A stretch of DNA of 44,797 nt from Rhodobacterales bacterium. Lineage in GTDB: Bacteria; Pseudomonadota; Alphaproteobacteria; Rhodobacterales; Rhodobacteraceae. Below are positions 1 to 10,551 of this stretch, piece by piece. Within the stretch, counting starts at the first letter, position 1; each line of letters begins with the position of its first letter. Under the pieces are notes generated by a model. That model worked only from the letters and a program-made list of their open reading frames with translations. It was not told the origin of the DNA and did not search any database. Where the stretch lies: NCBI GenBank assembly GCA_009993005.1, contig JAACUH010000075.1:1-44797 (forward strand), written 5' to 3'. The translations under genes and the position numbers were made by a program.

Positions 1-1
1 G

Positions 2-118
2 CAGGGTGACCGGCAGAGCGACCGGCAGAGCGAGCGCAATGGCGAGCGGATCGTCGGCATGGGCGACGATACCCCCAGTTTCATCCGCAAGAGCTTTGAT
101 GAGCGCCGGACGGGCTAG
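2..118 (+). CDS. C-terminal end of an unidentified protein (partial)
   Basis: An open frame runs from the left edge to a TAG at 116-118 and encodes 38 residues rich in Gln, Arg, Asp and Ser, ending GDDTPSFIRKSFDERRTG. It overlaps the start of the next gene by 20 bases. Charged tails like this occur at the C-termini of DEAD-box RNA helicases, but 38 residues do not allow identification. That it is real is inferred from the closed frame, the composition and the overlap with a well-supported signal-peptide start. Confidence 0.45.
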   Translation, partial: QGDRQSDRQSERNGERIVGMGDDTPSFIRKSFDERRTG

Positions 119-740
119 TCTCGCCGCGGCTCTGGCCTGCCTCGCCACACCTCTGCTGGCACAGGACCGCGACTGCGCGGCACGGGTCGATCACCTTGAC
201 GTGGTGATCGCAGCGGGGACCGTGGCCGCCGATGGCGCCACCCGGCGCGAACGACTGCTGGGATGGCCCGGCCGCCAATGGGACCGCGCGCGTGGCACGC
301 CGCCCACCTGTGACAGCACTGTCACCATCGCCTTTCTGAGCGCGATCATGGCGCTCGACGATGCCGAGGGCATGTGCCTCGCCTGGGACCCCGCCGATGA
401 GGGCTATATCCTCGTGCCCGGCCCCCGCAATTTTCGTGGCCGCTGCGCCCGCACCGCCTGCGCAAGGGTCAACATGCTGCGCGACGACAGTTTTGCGCTT
501 GCCGCGCGGATCGGCGGCCTTGTCACCGGCCGCGCGATCGACAGCCCGAGGGACGGGCTTGCCGCCGTGGCGCAGAGCTCGGGTGCGATGCTGCTCACCG
601 GGCGATCCGGTCTGATGGTCGAAGTGCTGGGCCAGGGGGCCGGCGCACTGGCCTCTGCCCTTTCGGCCCCAGCCGTCGCCACCGCCGCCGCCGTCACCGT
701 GGTGGCCGTCGGCGGCGCCGTCTATGTCTGCCACGACTGA
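99..740 (+). CDS. Secreted protein of unknown function
   Basis: A 213-residue protein of unrecognised family. The start at 99 was chosen because MSAGRASLAAALACLATPLLAQ is a typical Sec signal peptide with cleavage after ALLAQ or LLA; the frame stays open to base 6 but that part overlaps the preceding gene. The mature part has several cysteines, suggesting periplasmic disulfides, and ends in a strongly hydrophobic Ala/Val-rich segment (about residues 180-208) followed by VCHD, so it may be anchored in the membrane by its C-terminus. It converges on the rnj end of the nuo cluster and shares the inverted repeat at 777-841 as a possible terminator. Confidence 0.6.
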   Translation: MSAGRASLAAALACLATPLLAQDRDCAARVDHLDVVIAAGTVAADGATRRERLLGWPGRQWDRARGTPPTCDSTVTIAFLSAIMALDDAEGMCLAWDPADEGYILVPGPRNFRGRCARTACARVNMLRDDSFALAARIGGLVTGRAIDSPRDGLAAVAQSSGAMLLTGRSGLMVEVLGQGAGALASALSAPAVATAAAVTVVAVGGAVYVCHD

Positions 741-776
741 CCCACAGCGCGCGGCGGCCCCCCATCTTTTGGCCTT

Positions 777-841
777 AAATATCCCCGCCGGAGGCAAAAT
801 CGGCCCTGTCGGTCCAGAAGGCGCCTCCGGCGGGAGTATTT
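777..841. terminator. Near-perfect 19-bp inverted repeat between convergent genes
   Basis: Arms 777-795 (AAATATCCCCGCCGGAGGC) and 823-841 (GCCTCCGGCGGGAGTATTT) pair with two mismatches across a 27-base loop. It lies between the stop of the secreted-protein gene (740) and the stop of rnj (867). Because both ends carry AAATA/TATTT, either strand would form a GC stem followed by a T-containing tail. A bidirectional terminator is the simplest reading. Confidence 0.55.
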
Positions 842-866
842 TTGGCACAGAGAAGCCGGGCGCGGC

Positions 867-2546
867 TCAGCTCAGGCGAGAGACAACCACCGTGACCTCT
901 GGCTTCTTGCCGATCTCGTTCTGCGCCGATTGCCGCACGATGCGCTTGAGCTCCTTGTCGAGCTTGTCCTCGTTGCGGATCGTGGCGTCATCGGCGCGGT
1001 TGATGAACTGCGCGAGGTCCGCTTCGAGGATATCGACCAGCGCCGCGTTGGACCGGCCGGTCTCGGGCAGGCCCATGATCTCGCACCAGGGTTCGCCCAG
1101 CGGGTCATCATTTTCGTCGATGATGAGCGTCACCGTCACATGGCCGTTCATCGCCATGCGCAGCCGGTCGCGGATCACGCCGTCCATCGCGCCGATCTGC
1201 ACCGAGCCGTCAAGATAGCTGCGCCCGGTTTCGACATATTCGACGACCTTGGGCGCATTGCCGGACAACTCGATCATCATGCCGTTCACCGCCACGACCC
1301 CTGCGATGCCATTGGCCTTGGCGATCTTGACGTGTTCGCGCAGGTGGCGGTGTTCGCCATGCATCGGGATCAGGAATTGCGGTTTGACGATGGCATGCAT
1401 TTCCTCGAGGTCGGGGCGGTTTGCGTGGCCCGAGACGTGGTATTTGCCGCCCGCGTCATCGACCACATCGACGCCGAGTTCGGAGAGCTGGTTCATGATG
1501 CGGATCACGCCGCGCTCATTGCCGGGGATCGTCTTGGAGGAAAACAGGAACATGTCCCCCTCTTGCAGCTTGAGCCCCATATAGCTGCCCTGCGCGAGTT
1601 GCGCGCTGGCCGCGCGGCGTTCGCCTTGCGAGCCGGTCACGAGCAGCAGCAGGTTCTGGCGGGGCATCGAGGCCGCATCCTCGGGCGACACGACCTTGGG
1701 GAAGTCGGTCAGAAGCCCGGTCTCGGTCGCGGCCTGCACCATCTTTTGCATCGCGCGGCCCAAAAGGACCACGGAGCGCCCGGCCTCGCGCGCGGCGGTG
1801 GCCAGCGTCTTGAGCCTTGCCACGTTGGAGGCGAAGGTGGTGGCCACGACCATGCCGGTGGCCGATTTGAACAGCGCGGTGATGTCGCCACCCAGCGTCG
1901 CCTCGGACCGGCCCGGCATCAGCGAGAACACGTTGGTGCTGTCGCAGACCAGCGCGCGCACGCCGGGCTTTGCCACGCTGTCCCACAGCGCGCGGTCAAA
2001 GGGGTCGCCCACGACCGGCGTCAGGTCGATCTTGAAATCGCCCGAATGGATCACCCGGCCCGCCGGCGTGTCGATCACCAGCGAGGAGCATTCGGGGATC
2101 GAATGGCTGACGGGCAGGAAACCGACCGTAAAGGGGCCGGCCGTGACCGTTGCGGGCCAGACCTCGGCCACCGTGAGCGCCGAGGCCGGCAGGCCGTATT
2201 CGTCGAGCTTTCCCCGCGCGATATTGGCGGTGAACTTGCGCGCGTGGATCGGGGCGCGCAGGCGGTCCCACAGGTGGCCCACGGCGCCGACATGGTCCTC
2301 ATGCGCATGGGTGATGAAGATCGCCTCGATCTGCTCGCGCCGGGCCTCGAGCCAGGCGATGTCAGGCAGGATCAGGTCAACACCGGGCGTGCCGTCCATG
2401 TCTGGAAAGGTCACGCCCAGATCGACCACGATCAGGCGCTCGGCGCCGGGTTTGCCGTAGCCATAGACATAGGCGTTCATGCCGATTTCGCCCGCGCCGC
2501 CCAGCGGCAGATAGATCAGGCGGTCGCCGCTTTTGGCAGTGCTCAT
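867..2546 (-). CDS. rnj: Ribonuclease J
   Basis: A 559-residue metallo-beta-lactamase/beta-CASP RNase J, combining 5'-to-3' exonuclease and endonuclease activity in RNA maturation and decay. The zinc motif HAHEDH is at residues 80-85, the N-terminal LPLGGAGEIGMN block is typical, and further ligand motifs (HSGDFK, SGHANRPD, MHGEHRH) follow. Length matches the family. The start overlaps the coaX stop by 4 bases (ATGA), indicating coupling. This is the last gene of the long minus-strand cluster, and nuoN-birA-coaX-rnj is a familiar order in alphaproteobacteria. Confidence 0.96.
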   Translation of the reverse strand: MSTAKSGDRLIYLPLGGAGEIGMNAYVYGYGKPGAERLIVVDLGVTFPDMDGTPGVDLILPDIAWLEARREQIEAIFITHAHEDHVGAVGHLWDRLRAPIHARKFTANIARGKLDEYGLPASALTVAEVWPATVTAGPFTVGFLPVSHSIPECSSLVIDTPAGRVIHSGDFKIDLTPVVGDPFDRALWDSVAKPGVRALVCDSTNVFSLMPGRSEATLGGDITALFKSATGMVVATTFASNVARLKTLATAAREAGRSVVLLGRAMQKMVQAATETGLLTDFPKVVSPEDAASMPRQNLLLLVTGSQGERRAASAQLAQGSYMGLKLQEGDMFLFSSKTIPGNERGVIRIMNQLSELGVDVVDDAGGKYHVSGHANRPDLEEMHAIVKPQFLIPMHGEHRHLREHVKIAKANGIAGVVAVNGMMIELSGNAPKVVEYVETGRSYLDGSVQIGAMDGVIRDRLRMAMNGHVTVTLIIDENDDPLGEPWCEIMGLPETGRSNAALVDILEADLAQFINRADDATIRNEDKLDKELKRIVRQSAQNEIGKKPEVTVVVSRLS

Positions 2547-3316
2547 TCAGTTTCCTTGTTGTAGCGATGGATGACCGTCAGGCCATGCATCGTAAGATCG
2601 TCCTCGATCCGGTCAAATAGCACGTCGCCCTGCCCGAACAATGAAGCAAGGCCGCCCGTGCCGATAATGCGCATGTCCTGGCCGCGCTCGCCCTTGATCC
2701 TGTCGCATATCTCACGCACGAGACCGACATAACCCCAGAAAATGCCCGATTGCATGCAGGCGACGGTATTTGTGCCCACCACGCGCTGCGGCCGTGTCAC
2801 ATCGACATGCGGCAGGGCGGCGGCGGCGTTATGCAGCGCCTCGAGCGAGGTGTTCACGCCGGGCGCGATGGTGCCACCGACATAGGCGCCGTCCTCCTCC
2901 ACCACGTCAAAGGTCGTGGCCGTGCCAAAATCCACCACGATCAGGTTGCCGCCGTGCCGGTCAAAGGCGCCGGCGGTATTGACCAGCCGGTCGGGGCCGA
3001 CCTGCGTGCCCTCGTCCACGCGGGGCAGCACCGGCAGGCGGCAGTCAGGCTTGCCCACGACCAGCGGCCGGCAATTGAAATAGCGGTCGGCCAGCACCCG
3101 CAGGTTGAACACCACGCGCGGCACGGTCGAAGAGATGATGACAGCGTTGATCTGCGCGTCGATCTTCTGGAACTCCATCAGCGTGGTCAACCAGACGAAA
3201 TACTGATCCGCCGTGCGCTGCCATTCGGTCGAGGTGCGCCAGGTGCCGATAAAGCTGTCGCCGTCCCAGATCGCGAACACGGTATTGGTATTGCCGCAGT
3301 CGATCGCCAGAAGCAT
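2543..3316 (-). CDS. coaX: Type III pantothenate kinase
   Basis: A 257-residue type III pantothenate kinase, catalysing the first step of coenzyme A synthesis (pantothenate + ATP to 4'-phosphopantothenate) in the cytoplasm. The ASKHA-fold phosphate loop is seen as AIDCGNTNT at residues 4-12, followed by GPDRLVNTAGAF and VVDFGTATTFDVV, then GGTIAPGV. Length is normal. It sits 15 bases after birA and overlaps rnj by ATGA. Linking a CoA enzyme with biotin ligase and complex I is housekeeping synteny rather than a pathway. Confidence 0.96.
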   Translation of the reverse strand: MLLAIDCGNTNTVFAIWDGDSFIGTWRTSTEWQRTADQYFVWLTTLMEFQKIDAQINAVIISSTVPRVVFNLRVLADRYFNCRPLVVGKPDCRLPVLPRVDEGTQVGPDRLVNTAGAFDRHGGNLIVVDFGTATTFDVVEEDGAYVGGTIAPGVNTSLEALHNAAAALPHVDVTRPQRVVGTNTVACMQSGIFWGYVGLVREICDRIKGERGQDMRIIGTGGLASLFGQGDVLFDRIEDDLTMHGLTVIHRYNKETE

Positions 3317-3331
3317 GGGATGCGCCCTTTC

Positions 3332-4090
3332 TCAGAAAAACACGTCTGCGGCGGGGATGGAGACCGGACCGGTCGCGGTCACCAGGATCAGGTTGCCGTC
3401 CTGATCGACGGTGTCGAACACGCCCCTGATCTCTTCGCGCATGGTGCGCGCGGTGATGACCTCGCCCAGCTTCGCGGCATGGCGCAGCCAGTCCTCGCGG
3501 ATGCGGGGAAATCCCAGCGTCGCGAGCTTGCCTTCCTGGGTGGCAAAACTGGATGCAAGCACGGTGAGGACATCCTCGGCCGTCACATCCTGCCCGCCCT
3601 CGCCGATCAGGCTCACCGGGGGGAAATCGCCGGTCACGCCGGCGGGGACATGGCGCAGGTTGACGCCGACGCCGACGGCGAGCCAATCGACAAAGGGCCC
3701 CCGCCCGGCGCTCTCCAGCAGGATGCCCGCGACCTTGCCGCCGTGCAGCAGCACGTCATTGGGCCATTTCAGCGCCAGCGCGCTGCGGTCGATGAACAGC
3801 GACAGCGTTTCGAACAGCGCATTGGCGGCGAGAAAGGACCGCTTGGCCGCCTCGGCCGGTGTGGCATAGGGGCGGTAGACCAGCGTCGCGGCAAGGTTGC
3901 CGTCCGGCTGCGCCCAGACCCGCCCGCGCCTGCCGCGCGCGGCGGTCTGGCGGCGCGCCATGATCCAGGTGGGTCCGCGCAGGTCGGGCGCGCGGCGCGC
4001 GGCCTCGGCCATGGTGCTGTCCACCTCGTCGAGGATGAGACAGCCATAGCCTGCGGGCCAGAGCCCGGCCGGGATGCCCTCAGTTGACAA
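3332..4090 (-). CDS. birA: Biotin--[acetyl-CoA-carboxylase] ligase (no DNA-binding domain)
   Basis: A biotin protein ligase that adenylates biotin and transfers it to a carrier-protein lysine. The core motifs EVDSTM (22-27), GRRGRVW (53-59), [20 protein letters not shown] and a C-terminal SH3-like part are visible. There is no N-terminal helix-turn-helix, so it cannot act as a biotin-operon repressor as in E. coli. I chose the TTG at 4088-4090, which overlaps the nuoN stop and leaves a family-like N-terminus; the frame is open to a GTG at 4144, but that adds residues unlike the family. Confidence 0.9.
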   Translation of the reverse strand: MSTEGIPAGLWPAGYGCLILDEVDSTMAEAARRAPDLRGPTWIMARRQTAARGRRGRVWAQPDGNLAATLVYRPYATPAEAAKRSFLAANALFETLSLFIDRSALALKWPNDVLLHGGKVAGILLESAGRGPFVDWLAVGVGVNLRHVPAGVTGDFPPVSLIGEGGQDVTAEDVLTVLASSFATQEGKLATLGFPRIREDWLRHAAKLGEVITARTMREEIRGVFDTVDQDGNLILVTATGPVSIPAADVFF

Positions 4091-5522
4091 GGGTTGCCGC
4101 AGCGGCCGCGGCGAGCGGCTCGATGCCAAAAAGGTTGACCACACCGATCACCATCGCCAGGGCCGACACCATCAACATCCCCCAGAGCACCGGCGACATG
4201 GCCCCGTCGAGCGCTTCGCGGTCGTCGGGTTCGTTGCCGAAATACATCAAATACACCACCCGCAGGTAATAGAACGCCCCGATCACCGAGGCGATCACGC
4301 CTGCAAAGGCCAGCCAGCCCAGACCCGCGTCATAGGCAGCGCGCAGCACGTAGAACTTGCCGAAAAAGCCCAGGAGCGGCGGAACCCCGGCCAGGCTGAA
4401 CATCAGCACCAGCAGGGCCAGCGCGCGCAACGGCTCGCGGCGCGCATAGAGGCGCAGCGCGTCGATCTCGACCACCGGGCGGCCGTCCCGCTCCATCGCC
4501 ATGATGAAGGCGAATGAGCCGACGTTCATCGTCACATAGATCGCCAGATAGATCAGCATCGCCTGCACGCCAAAGGCCGTGCCCGCCGCCAGCCCCATCA
4601 TCGCAAAGCCCATATGCGCGATCGAGGAATAGGCCATCAGCCGCTTGATGTTGGTCTGCCCGATCGCGGCGATGGCGCCTAGGAACATCGAGATGACCGA
4701 GAGGAAGGCCACGATCTGCTGCCAGTCGGACACGACGCCGCCAAAGGCGTCATGCACCACGCGGGCAAACAGCGCCATGCCCGCGATCTTGGGCGCGGTG
4801 GCAAAGAAGGCCGTCACGGGCGTGGGCGAGCCTTCGTACACGTCCGGCGTCCACATATGAAAGGGTGCGGCCGAGACCTTGAACGCAAAACCCGCGATCA
4901 GGAACACCAATCCGAACAAGAGGCCCAGCGACACGCCGCCTTCGGCCGCAGCGATGATGCCCGAGAACAGCGTGGTGCCGGCAAAGCCGTAGGTGAGCGA
5001 GGCGCCATACAGCAGAAGGCCCGAGGACAGCGCGCCCAGCACGAAATACTTGAGCCCGGCTTCGGTCGATTTCACGCTGTCGCGCCGCAGCGCGGCCACG
5101 ACATAAAGCGCCAGAGACTGCAATTCGAGGCCCATGTAGAGCACCATCAGGTCGCCGGCCGAAACCATGACCATCATGCCGACCGAGGCCAGCGCGATCA
5201 GCACCGGATATTCGAACCGCAGGATGCCGCGCCGCGCCATGTAATCCTGGCTCATCACCAGCACGGCGGCGGCCGAGACGAGGATCATGACCTTGGCGAA
5301 ACGGGCAAAGCGGTCATCGACGAAAGAGCCGGAAAAGGCGCTGTGCGCCCCCGTGCCGGACCCGACCCAGACCGCCATCAGCACCAGCACACCGCCCGTC
5401 ACCCAAACGAGCAGAGGCGCATACCTGTCCTTGCCCATGAAGGCGCCCGCCATCAGGGCGGCAATCGCGTAGAGCGCGAGCATCAGCTCGGGCAACAGGG
5501 TCTGGATATCTGCCGACATCAT
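4080..5522 (-). CDS. nuoN: NADH-quinone oxidoreductase subunit N
   Basis: A 480-residue antiporter-like membrane subunit of complex I, one of the three that drive proton translocation. It is made of about 14 hydrophobic helices and contains the family block [15 protein letters not shown], the discontinuous-helix region [15 protein letters not shown] and [19 protein letters not shown]. The start ATG at 5522 has GGAG eight bases upstream. It follows nuoM by 12 bases and overlaps birA. Confidence 0.97.
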   Translation of the reverse strand: MMSADIQTLLPELMLALYAIAALMAGAFMGKDRYAPLLVWVTGGVLVLMAVWVGSGTGAHSAFSGSFVDDRFARFAKVMILVSAAAVLVMSQDYMARRGILRFEYPVLIALASVGMMVMVSAGDLMVLYMGLELQSLALYVVAALRRDSVKSTEAGLKYFVLGALSSGLLLYGASLTYGFAGTTLFSGIIAAAEGGVSLGLLFGLVFLIAGFAFKVSAAPFHMWTPDVYEGSPTPVTAFFATAPKIAGMALFARVVHDAFGGVVSDWQQIVAFLSVISMFLGAIAAIGQTNIKRLMAYSSIAHMGFAMMGLAAGTAFGVQAMLIYLAIYVTMNVGSFAFIMAMERDGRPVVEIDALRLYARREPLRALALLVLMFSLAGVPPLLGFFGKFYVLRAAYDAGLGWLAFAGVIASVIGAFYYLRVVYLMYFGNEPDDREALDGAMSPVLWGMLMVSALAMVIGVVNLFGIEPLAAAAAATLVN

Positions 5523-5534
5523 TGCATGGGCTCC

Positions 5535-7079
5535 TTAATTCGCGGCCAGTTGGGTGGCGGCTGCGTGATCTGCCAGCGCCGTCTGGACCTGCCCGACAAG
5601 CGCGCCGACGCTCGGGCTGATGATATCGGTGATCAGGGCCGGATAGACGCCCAGCAACAGGGTCATGACGACCAGCGGCGCAAAGATCAACCGCTCGCGC
5701 CGGGTCATGTCGGTGATCGACTTCAGGCTCTCCTTGATCAGGTCGCCGAACACGACGCGGCGATAGAGCCACAGCGCATAGCAGGCCGAAAAGATCACCC
5801 CCGAGGTCGCAACGGTCGCCACCCAGGTATTGACCTGGAAGGCGCCCATCAGCGTCAGGAACTCTCCGACAAAGCCGCTGGTGCCCGGCAGGCCCACGTT
5901 GCCCATGGTAAAGAGCATGAACACCAGCGCATAGACCGGCATCCGGTTGACCAGCCCGCCATAGGCCGAAATCTCGCGCGTGTGCATCCGGTCATAGATC
6001 ACGCCCACGATGAGAAACAGCGCGCCGGCGACAAAGCCATGGCTGATCATCTGGAAAATCGCGCCGTCCAGCCCCTGCTGGTTGAGGCTGAAGATCCCCA
6101 TCGTCACAAAGCCCATATGCGCGACCGAGGAATAGGCGATCAGCTTTTTCATGTCCTCCTGCACCAGGGCCACCAGCGAGGTATAGACGATGGCGATGGC
6201 CGACATCCACAGCACCAGCGGCGCCCAGATCTCGGTCGCGACGGGAAACATCGGCAGCGAAAACCGCAGGAAGCCATAGCCGCCCATCTTGAGCATGATC
6301 GAGGCCAGCACGACCGACCCGGCCGTGGGCGCCTGCACGTGGGCATCGGGCAGCCAGGTATGCACCGGCCACATCGGCATCTTGACCGCAAAGGAGGCAA
6401 AGAAGGCGAGGAAGAACAGCGTCTGCATCCCGCCCACGACCTGCACGCCCAACAGCGGGAAGGTCTCGGAGGCGAACTGGAACTGCATCAGCGTCGGAAT
6501 GTCCGTGGTGCCGGCCGCCGCGAACATCGCGACCATGGCAAGCAGCATCAGCACCGAGCCGAGGAAGGTGTAGAGAAAGAACTTGAAGCTCGCATAGATG
6601 CGGTCCTTGCCGCCCCAGATGCCGATGATCAGGAACATCGGGATCAGCCCCGCCTCGAAGAACAGGTAGAACAGCACGAGGTCGAGCGCCATGAACACGC
6701 CCAGCATCAGCGTCTCGAGGATCAGGAAGGCGATCATGTATTCCTTGACCCGGTGCGTCACGTCCCAGCAGGCCGCGATCACCAGCGGCATCAGCGCCGT
6801 GGTCAGCATCACGAACAGGACGGAAATGCCATCCACGCCCATCACATAGCGCAGGCCCATCAGCCAGGATTTGTCCTCGACAAACTGAAACCCGGTCTCG
6901 GCGGGGTCAAAGTTGCTCAGGATGAACAGCGAGGCGATGAAGGTCGTCACCGTCGTGGTCATCGCGACCCATTTCGCCGCGCGCTGCGCCGCCGGGTCGT
7001 CGCCCCGCAGGAACAGCGCCAGGATGACCGCACCGAGCAGCGGCAGAACCAGTGTGAGCGACAGGATATTGCCCATCAT
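5535..7079 (-). CDS. nuoM: NADH-quinone oxidoreductase subunit M
   Basis: A 514-residue antiporter-like subunit of the complex I membrane arm. Signature segments are [18 protein letters not shown], the [19 protein letters not shown] loop, [16 protein letters not shown] and [18 protein letters not shown]. These carry the charged residues buried in the proton channels of the family. The start overlaps the nuoL stop by ATGA. Confidence 0.97.
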   Translation of the reverse strand: MMGNILSLTLVLPLLGAVILALFLRGDDPAAQRAAKWVAMTTTVTTFIASLFILSNFDPAETGFQFVEDKSWLMGLRYVMGVDGISVLFVMLTTALMPLVIAACWDVTHRVKEYMIAFLILETLMLGVFMALDLVLFYLFFEAGLIPMFLIIGIWGGKDRIYASFKFFLYTFLGSVLMLLAMVAMFAAAGTTDIPTLMQFQFASETFPLLGVQVVGGMQTLFFLAFFASFAVKMPMWPVHTWLPDAHVQAPTAGSVVLASIMLKMGGYGFLRFSLPMFPVATEIWAPLVLWMSAIAIVYTSLVALVQEDMKKLIAYSSVAHMGFVTMGIFSLNQQGLDGAIFQMISHGFVAGALFLIVGVIYDRMHTREISAYGGLVNRMPVYALVFMLFTMGNVGLPGTSGFVGEFLTLMGAFQVNTWVATVATSGVIFSACYALWLYRRVVFGDLIKESLKSITDMTRRERLIFAPLVVMTLLLGVYPALITDIISPSVGALVGQVQTALADHAAATQLAAN

Positions 7080-9175
7080 TCAGCCCCCCCCATCAGTGTG
7101 ACCCAGGTGAGAAGCACCGCAACCCCCAGCACCATCGCAAAGACGTAGTGGAACACATAGCCCGACTGTGCCCGCCCCGCGATCCGGGTCAGGAACGGCA
7201 CGATGCCAAGCGCCACGCCATTGAGCCCGCCGTCGATCACCGTGCCGTCCCCGCGTTTCCACAACAGCCGGCCAAGGCCGAGCGCGGGCCGCACGAAGAG
7301 GAAGGAGTAGATCTCGTCGAAATACCACTTGTTGAGCAAGAAGAGGTAGAGCGGCCGCTGGTTCGCGGCGAGCCTGCCCGGCAGGTCGGTGCGCGCGATG
7401 TAGAACAGCCAGGACAGCGCAAAGCCCGCCACCATGGCGACAAAGGGCGCGACCTTGACCCAGGTGGGGGCATGGTGCGCGTCGTCGAGCACGGTATTGT
7501 CGGGCGCCATGTAGATGGCGCCCTGCCCCGGCAGGGGTGCCGCGGCCTCGGTCGCCACAGCTTCGGGCGCCAGAGCTTCGGCCGCATCGGCATGGGCCTC
7601 GGCGGTATCGCCTTCGGCTGCGGCGCCCTCGGTCGCATGGGCCTCGGCGGAAGCGATGCCGAACCAGGTCTCGACCCGGTGATGGTCGCCGAAAAAGTCG
7701 TTGTACCAGATCATCCCGGCAAAGACCGCGCCCAGCGACAGCGCGCCCAGCGGCACCAGCATGGTGAGCGGGCTTTCATGGGCGTGCTCATGCGCATGGT
7801 GGTCGCCGCGCGGCTTGCCCCAGAAGGTCATGAACATCAGCCGCCAGCTATAGAAGCTCGTCATCGCCGCCGCGATCACCAGGAGCCAGAAGGCATAGGC
7901 GCCGCCACCGGCCCAGGCACTCTCGATCACCGCATCCTTGGACAGGAACCCGGCAAAGCCGATATGGGTCAGCGGGATGCCCACGCCGGTGATGGCCAGC
8001 GTGCCGATCAGCATCGCGTAAAAGGTCAGCGGGATCTTGTGGCGCAGCCCGCCATAGTTGCGCATGTCCTGTTCGTGATGCATCGCGTGGATCACCGACC
8101 CCGCGCCGAGGAACAGCATCGCCTTGAAAAAGGCATGGGTGAACAGGTGGAACATCGCCACCGAATAGACGCCCGACCCGGCCGCCACGAACATGTAGCC
8201 AAGCTGGCTACAGGTCGAATAGGCGATCACGCGCTTGATATCGTTCTGCACCAGACCCACGGTCGCGGCAAAGAACGCCGTCGAGGCGCCGAGAAACACG
8301 ATGAACATCTTGGCCATCGGCGCGAACTCGATCAGCGGCGACATGCGGCAGACAAGGAACACCCCTGCCGTCACCATCGTCGCGGCATGGATCAGCGCCG
8401 ACACCGGCGTCGGCCCCTCCATCGCGTCGGGCAGCCAGGTATGCAGGAACAACTGCGCCGATTTGCCCATCGCCCCGATGAAGAGGAGCACCGCAATCAG
8501 CTCTGCCGCGTTCCACTCGCCCCACAGAAAGCTCAGCTGCGTTTCGGCCAGCGCGGGGGCGGCGGCGAAAACGTCGTCAAAGCGGATGCTGTCGGTCAGG
8601 AAAAAGATCGCCATGATCCCCAGCGCAAAGCCGAAGTCGCCCACCCGGTTGACCACGAAGGCCTTGATCGCGGCGGCATTGGCGCTGGGCTTGCGGTAGT
8701 AGAAGCCGATCAGCAGGTAGGAGGCGACGCCGACCCCTTCCCAGCCAAAGAACATCTGCACCAGGTTGTCGGCCGTCACCAGCGCCAGCATGGCAAAGGT
8801 AAAGAAGGACAGATAGGCAAAGAACCGCGGCCGATAGCTTTCGCCTTCGCGGAAATTGTCGTCATGCGCCATGTAGCCAAAGGAATAGAGGTGCACGAGC
8901 GCAGAAACCGTCGTGATCACCACCATCATGATCGCCGTCAGCCGGTCGAGCCGGATCGCCCATTCGGTCGCCAGGGCCCCGCTTTCGATAAAGCGCAGGA
9001 TCTCGATCTGATGGGTCACGCCGTCATGGGTCAGGAACACGATCCAGGACAGGAAGGCCGAAAGGAACAGCAGGCCCGTCGCGGTCCATTGTGCGGCCGC
9101 CTCGCCGATGATCCGCCAGCCAAAGCCACAGATCAGCGCACCGATCAGCGGCGCAAAAAGGATAAGCGTTGCCAT
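7076..9175 (-). CDS. nuoL: NADH-quinone oxidoreductase subunit L
   Basis: The 699-residue distal antiporter-like subunit, with the long lateral helix at its C-terminus. Conserved blocks include [37 protein letters not shown] and [16 protein letters not shown]. An Ala/Glu-rich low-complexity stretch at about residues 509-549, with no counterpart in most family members, lies between the core and the last helices. It starts 7 bases after the nuoK stop and overlaps nuoM by ATGA. Confidence 0.97.
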   Translation of the reverse strand: MATLILFAPLIGALICGFGWRIIGEAAAQWTATGLLFLSAFLSWIVFLTHDGVTHQIEILRFIESGALATEWAIRLDRLTAIMMVVITTVSALVHLYSFGYMAHDDNFREGESYRPRFFAYLSFFTFAMLALVTADNLVQMFFGWEGVGVASYLLIGFYYRKPSANAAAIKAFVVNRVGDFGFALGIMAIFFLTDSIRFDDVFAAAPALAETQLSFLWGEWNAAELIAVLLFIGAMGKSAQLFLHTWLPDAMEGPTPVSALIHAATMVTAGVFLVCRMSPLIEFAPMAKMFIVFLGASTAFFAATVGLVQNDIKRVIAYSTCSQLGYMFVAAGSGVYSVAMFHLFTHAFFKAMLFLGAGSVIHAMHHEQDMRNYGGLRHKIPLTFYAMLIGTLAITGVGIPLTHIGFAGFLSKDAVIESAWAGGGAYAFWLLVIAAAMTSFYSWRLMFMTFWGKPRGDHHAHEHAHESPLTMLVPLGALSLGAVFAGMIWYNDFFGDHHRVETWFGIASAEAHATEGAAAEGDTAEAHADAAEALAPEAVATEAAAPLPGQGAIYMAPDNTVLDDAHHAPTWVKVAPFVAMVAGFALSWLFYIARTDLPGRLAANQRPLYLFLLNKWYFDEIYSFLFVRPALGLGRLLWKRGDGTVIDGGLNGVALGIVPFLTRIAGRAQSGYVFHYVFAMVLGVAVLLTWVTLMGGAE

Positions 9176-9182
9176 GACAGTA

Positions 9183-9488
9183 TCAGCCTTTCATCACGTT
9201 GACGTCTTCAACGTCGATGGTTCCGCGGGTGCGGAAGAAACAGACAAGGATCGCGAGCCCGATCGCCGCCTCTGCCGCGGCGACCGTCAGCACGAACAGC
9301 GTGAACACCTGCCCCACCAGATCGCCGAGAAAGCTCGAAAAGGCCACGAGGTTGATGTTCACCGCGAGCAGCATCAGTTCGATGCTCATCAGCATGATGA
9401 TGACGTTCTTGCGGTTGAGGAACAGGCCGAACACCCCGATCACAAAGAGCGCGGCCGCCACGAAAAGGTAGTGCTCAAGTCCGATCAT
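9183..9488 (-). CDS. nuoK: NADH-quinone oxidoreductase subunit K
   Basis: A 101-residue three-helix subunit at the junction of the complex I arms. It has the family length and the block [20 protein letters not shown] with the buried glutamate of the proton path, then [14 protein letters not shown] with the second one. The start overlaps the stop of the preceding secreted-protein gene by ATGA. Confidence 0.97.
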   Translation of the reverse strand: MIGLEHYLFVAAALFVIGVFGLFLNRKNVIIMLMSIELMLLAVNINLVAFSSFLGDLVGQVFTLFVLTVAAAEAAIGLAILVCFFRTRGTIDVEDVNVMKG

Positions 9489-10033
9489 TGCGGCCTCCCT
9501 GCGGTCTTGTTGTTGCCCTGCGCGGCATAGAACAGCGCGCAGGCGCAGTCGGTCGGCATGGAGATGCCGTTGACATTGATCCGCGCCCCGACATGAAGCA
9601 GGGGCGCCGCGTCATAGCCTTCGGTGGCCGCGCGCGCGGCGATGGCGTCGAGGCTCTGCGCGCCGGCGGCGATCCGGTCGGTGATCTTGTCGATGCCGGT
9701 GCGGCGCGGCTCGTCCATCAGGGCACGGTTGTCGGGGCCGATGATGGCGGCGGTCCCTGCGGCACAGTCGAACACGATCAGGTTCGCCTCCCAATAGCAG
9801 GCATTGCCGTCAAAGATATCCTGCACCACGATCCCGTGGCCAATGTCGCGCGCGGGCGACAGGCCGACCGTGCGGATCGCATCCACATGACGCGACATCG
9901 CACAGGCCTCGCCGGTCACGAACCGGTGAGAGGGCGTGTTGAGCGTGGGCGAACAGGCCAGCGCAGCGCCGGGCAGCGCCACCAGCCCGGCCAGAGCCGC
10001 GACAGTGAGCAAGGGCAGACGCGCGGCTGTCAT
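9485..10033 (-). CDS. Secreted cysteine-containing protein inside the nuo operon
   Basis: A 182-residue protein of unknown function. The start at 10033 is fixed by an ATGA overlap with the upstream gene and by a clear signal peptide ([20 protein letters not shown], cleavage near AALA-C). The mature protein has about six cysteines and ends with [18 protein letters not shown], which resembles the [18 protein letters not shown] end of its neighbour. Both are preceded by an Ala-rich helix and GARINVNGI or GANVGRNID, so the two appear to share a C-terminal domain. The stop overlaps nuoK by ATGA. A periplasmic accessory role is inferred only from position. Confidence 0.75.
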   Translation of the reverse strand: MTAARLPLLTVAALAGLVALPGAALACSPTLNTPSHRFVTGEACAMSRHVDAIRTVGLSPARDIGHGIVVQDIFDGNACYWEANLIVFDCAAGTAAIIGPDNRALMDEPRRTGIDKITDRIAAGAQSLDAIAARAATEGYDAAPLLHVGARINVNGISMPTDCACALFYAAQGNNKTAGRPQ

Positions 10034-10551
10034 CGTTGCCCCCATGTGGCCCAGGGGGTCTTGGCGCCGCGCTGGTCGGGGTAGAAGGCGGCACAGGCGC
10101 AGGCCTCGAAATCGACAGGGTCGATGTTGCGGCCGACATTGGCCCCACCGGCTTCGAGCCGGCGCTGGATCGCATCGAGCGTCACCGCCTCGGATGCGGC
10201 CAGCGCCTCGCGGAACACGGGCACCGCGCGCAGGCCGGCGTTCATGCGCAGCGCACCCGAGGGCGTCAGCGCCTGTTCGACAACCAGCACATTCACGCCG
10301 CTCGGGCAATGGGTGACGACGGTATTGACCTGCGTGCCGCTTTCACTGGCGATCCGGTTGCCCTGCGCAACCCAGCCGCCGCCCAGATCTTCGGGGCGCG
10401 CGGTCTCCTTGCGATACCAGGACGACAGGCCGTCCGGGCCCGGCCGTTCGCCCGGCGCGGGATCCTCGATCACAAAGGCGCAGGCGCCCGGCTGCAAGGC
10501 CAGGGCCGGACCCGCAATCACCGCGGCCAGAACGATGGCCGGTGCTTTCAT
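10030..10551 (-). CDS. Secreted protein with C-terminal C-A-C motif, neighbour of nuoJ
   Basis: A 173-residue protein with a signal peptide ([19 protein letters not shown]) and no recognised domain. The mature part starts [20 protein letters not shown] and ends [20 protein letters not shown]. The last 50 residues look homologous to the next gene's product: Ala-rich helix, then a G-A-x-I/V-N-like turn, then CAC-A-x-FY. It is joined to nuoJ and to the next gene by ATGA overlaps on both sides, so translation is probably coupled to complex I subunits. Export to the periplasm is well supported; function is not known. Confidence 0.75.
   Translation of the reverse strand: MKAPAIVLAAVIAGPALALQPGACAFVIEDPAPGERPGPDGLSSWYRKETARPEDLGGGWVAQGNRIASESGTQVNTVVTHCPSGVNVLVVEQALTPSGALRMNAGLRAVPVFREALAASEAVTLDAIQRRLEAGGANVGRNIDPVDFEACACAAFYPDQRGAKTPWATWGQR

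Noticed and set aside
930-2564. Long plus-strand open frame (about 544 codons) opposite rnj
   Set aside because: It is the antisense shadow of rnj; the product is His/Arg/Gln-rich low-complexity sequence typical of reversed GC-rich genes.
3332-4144. GTG at 4144 as the birA start
   Set aside because: It would put 18 residues unlike the biotin ligase family in front and overlap nuoN by 65 bases; the TTG at 4090 fits better, though this is not proven.
4752-9202. Two very long plus-strand frames (about 798 and 684 codons) opposite nuoN, nuoM and nuoL
   Set aside because: The minus strand carries complete, recognisable complex I subunits; the opposite frames have shadow-type composition and no domains.
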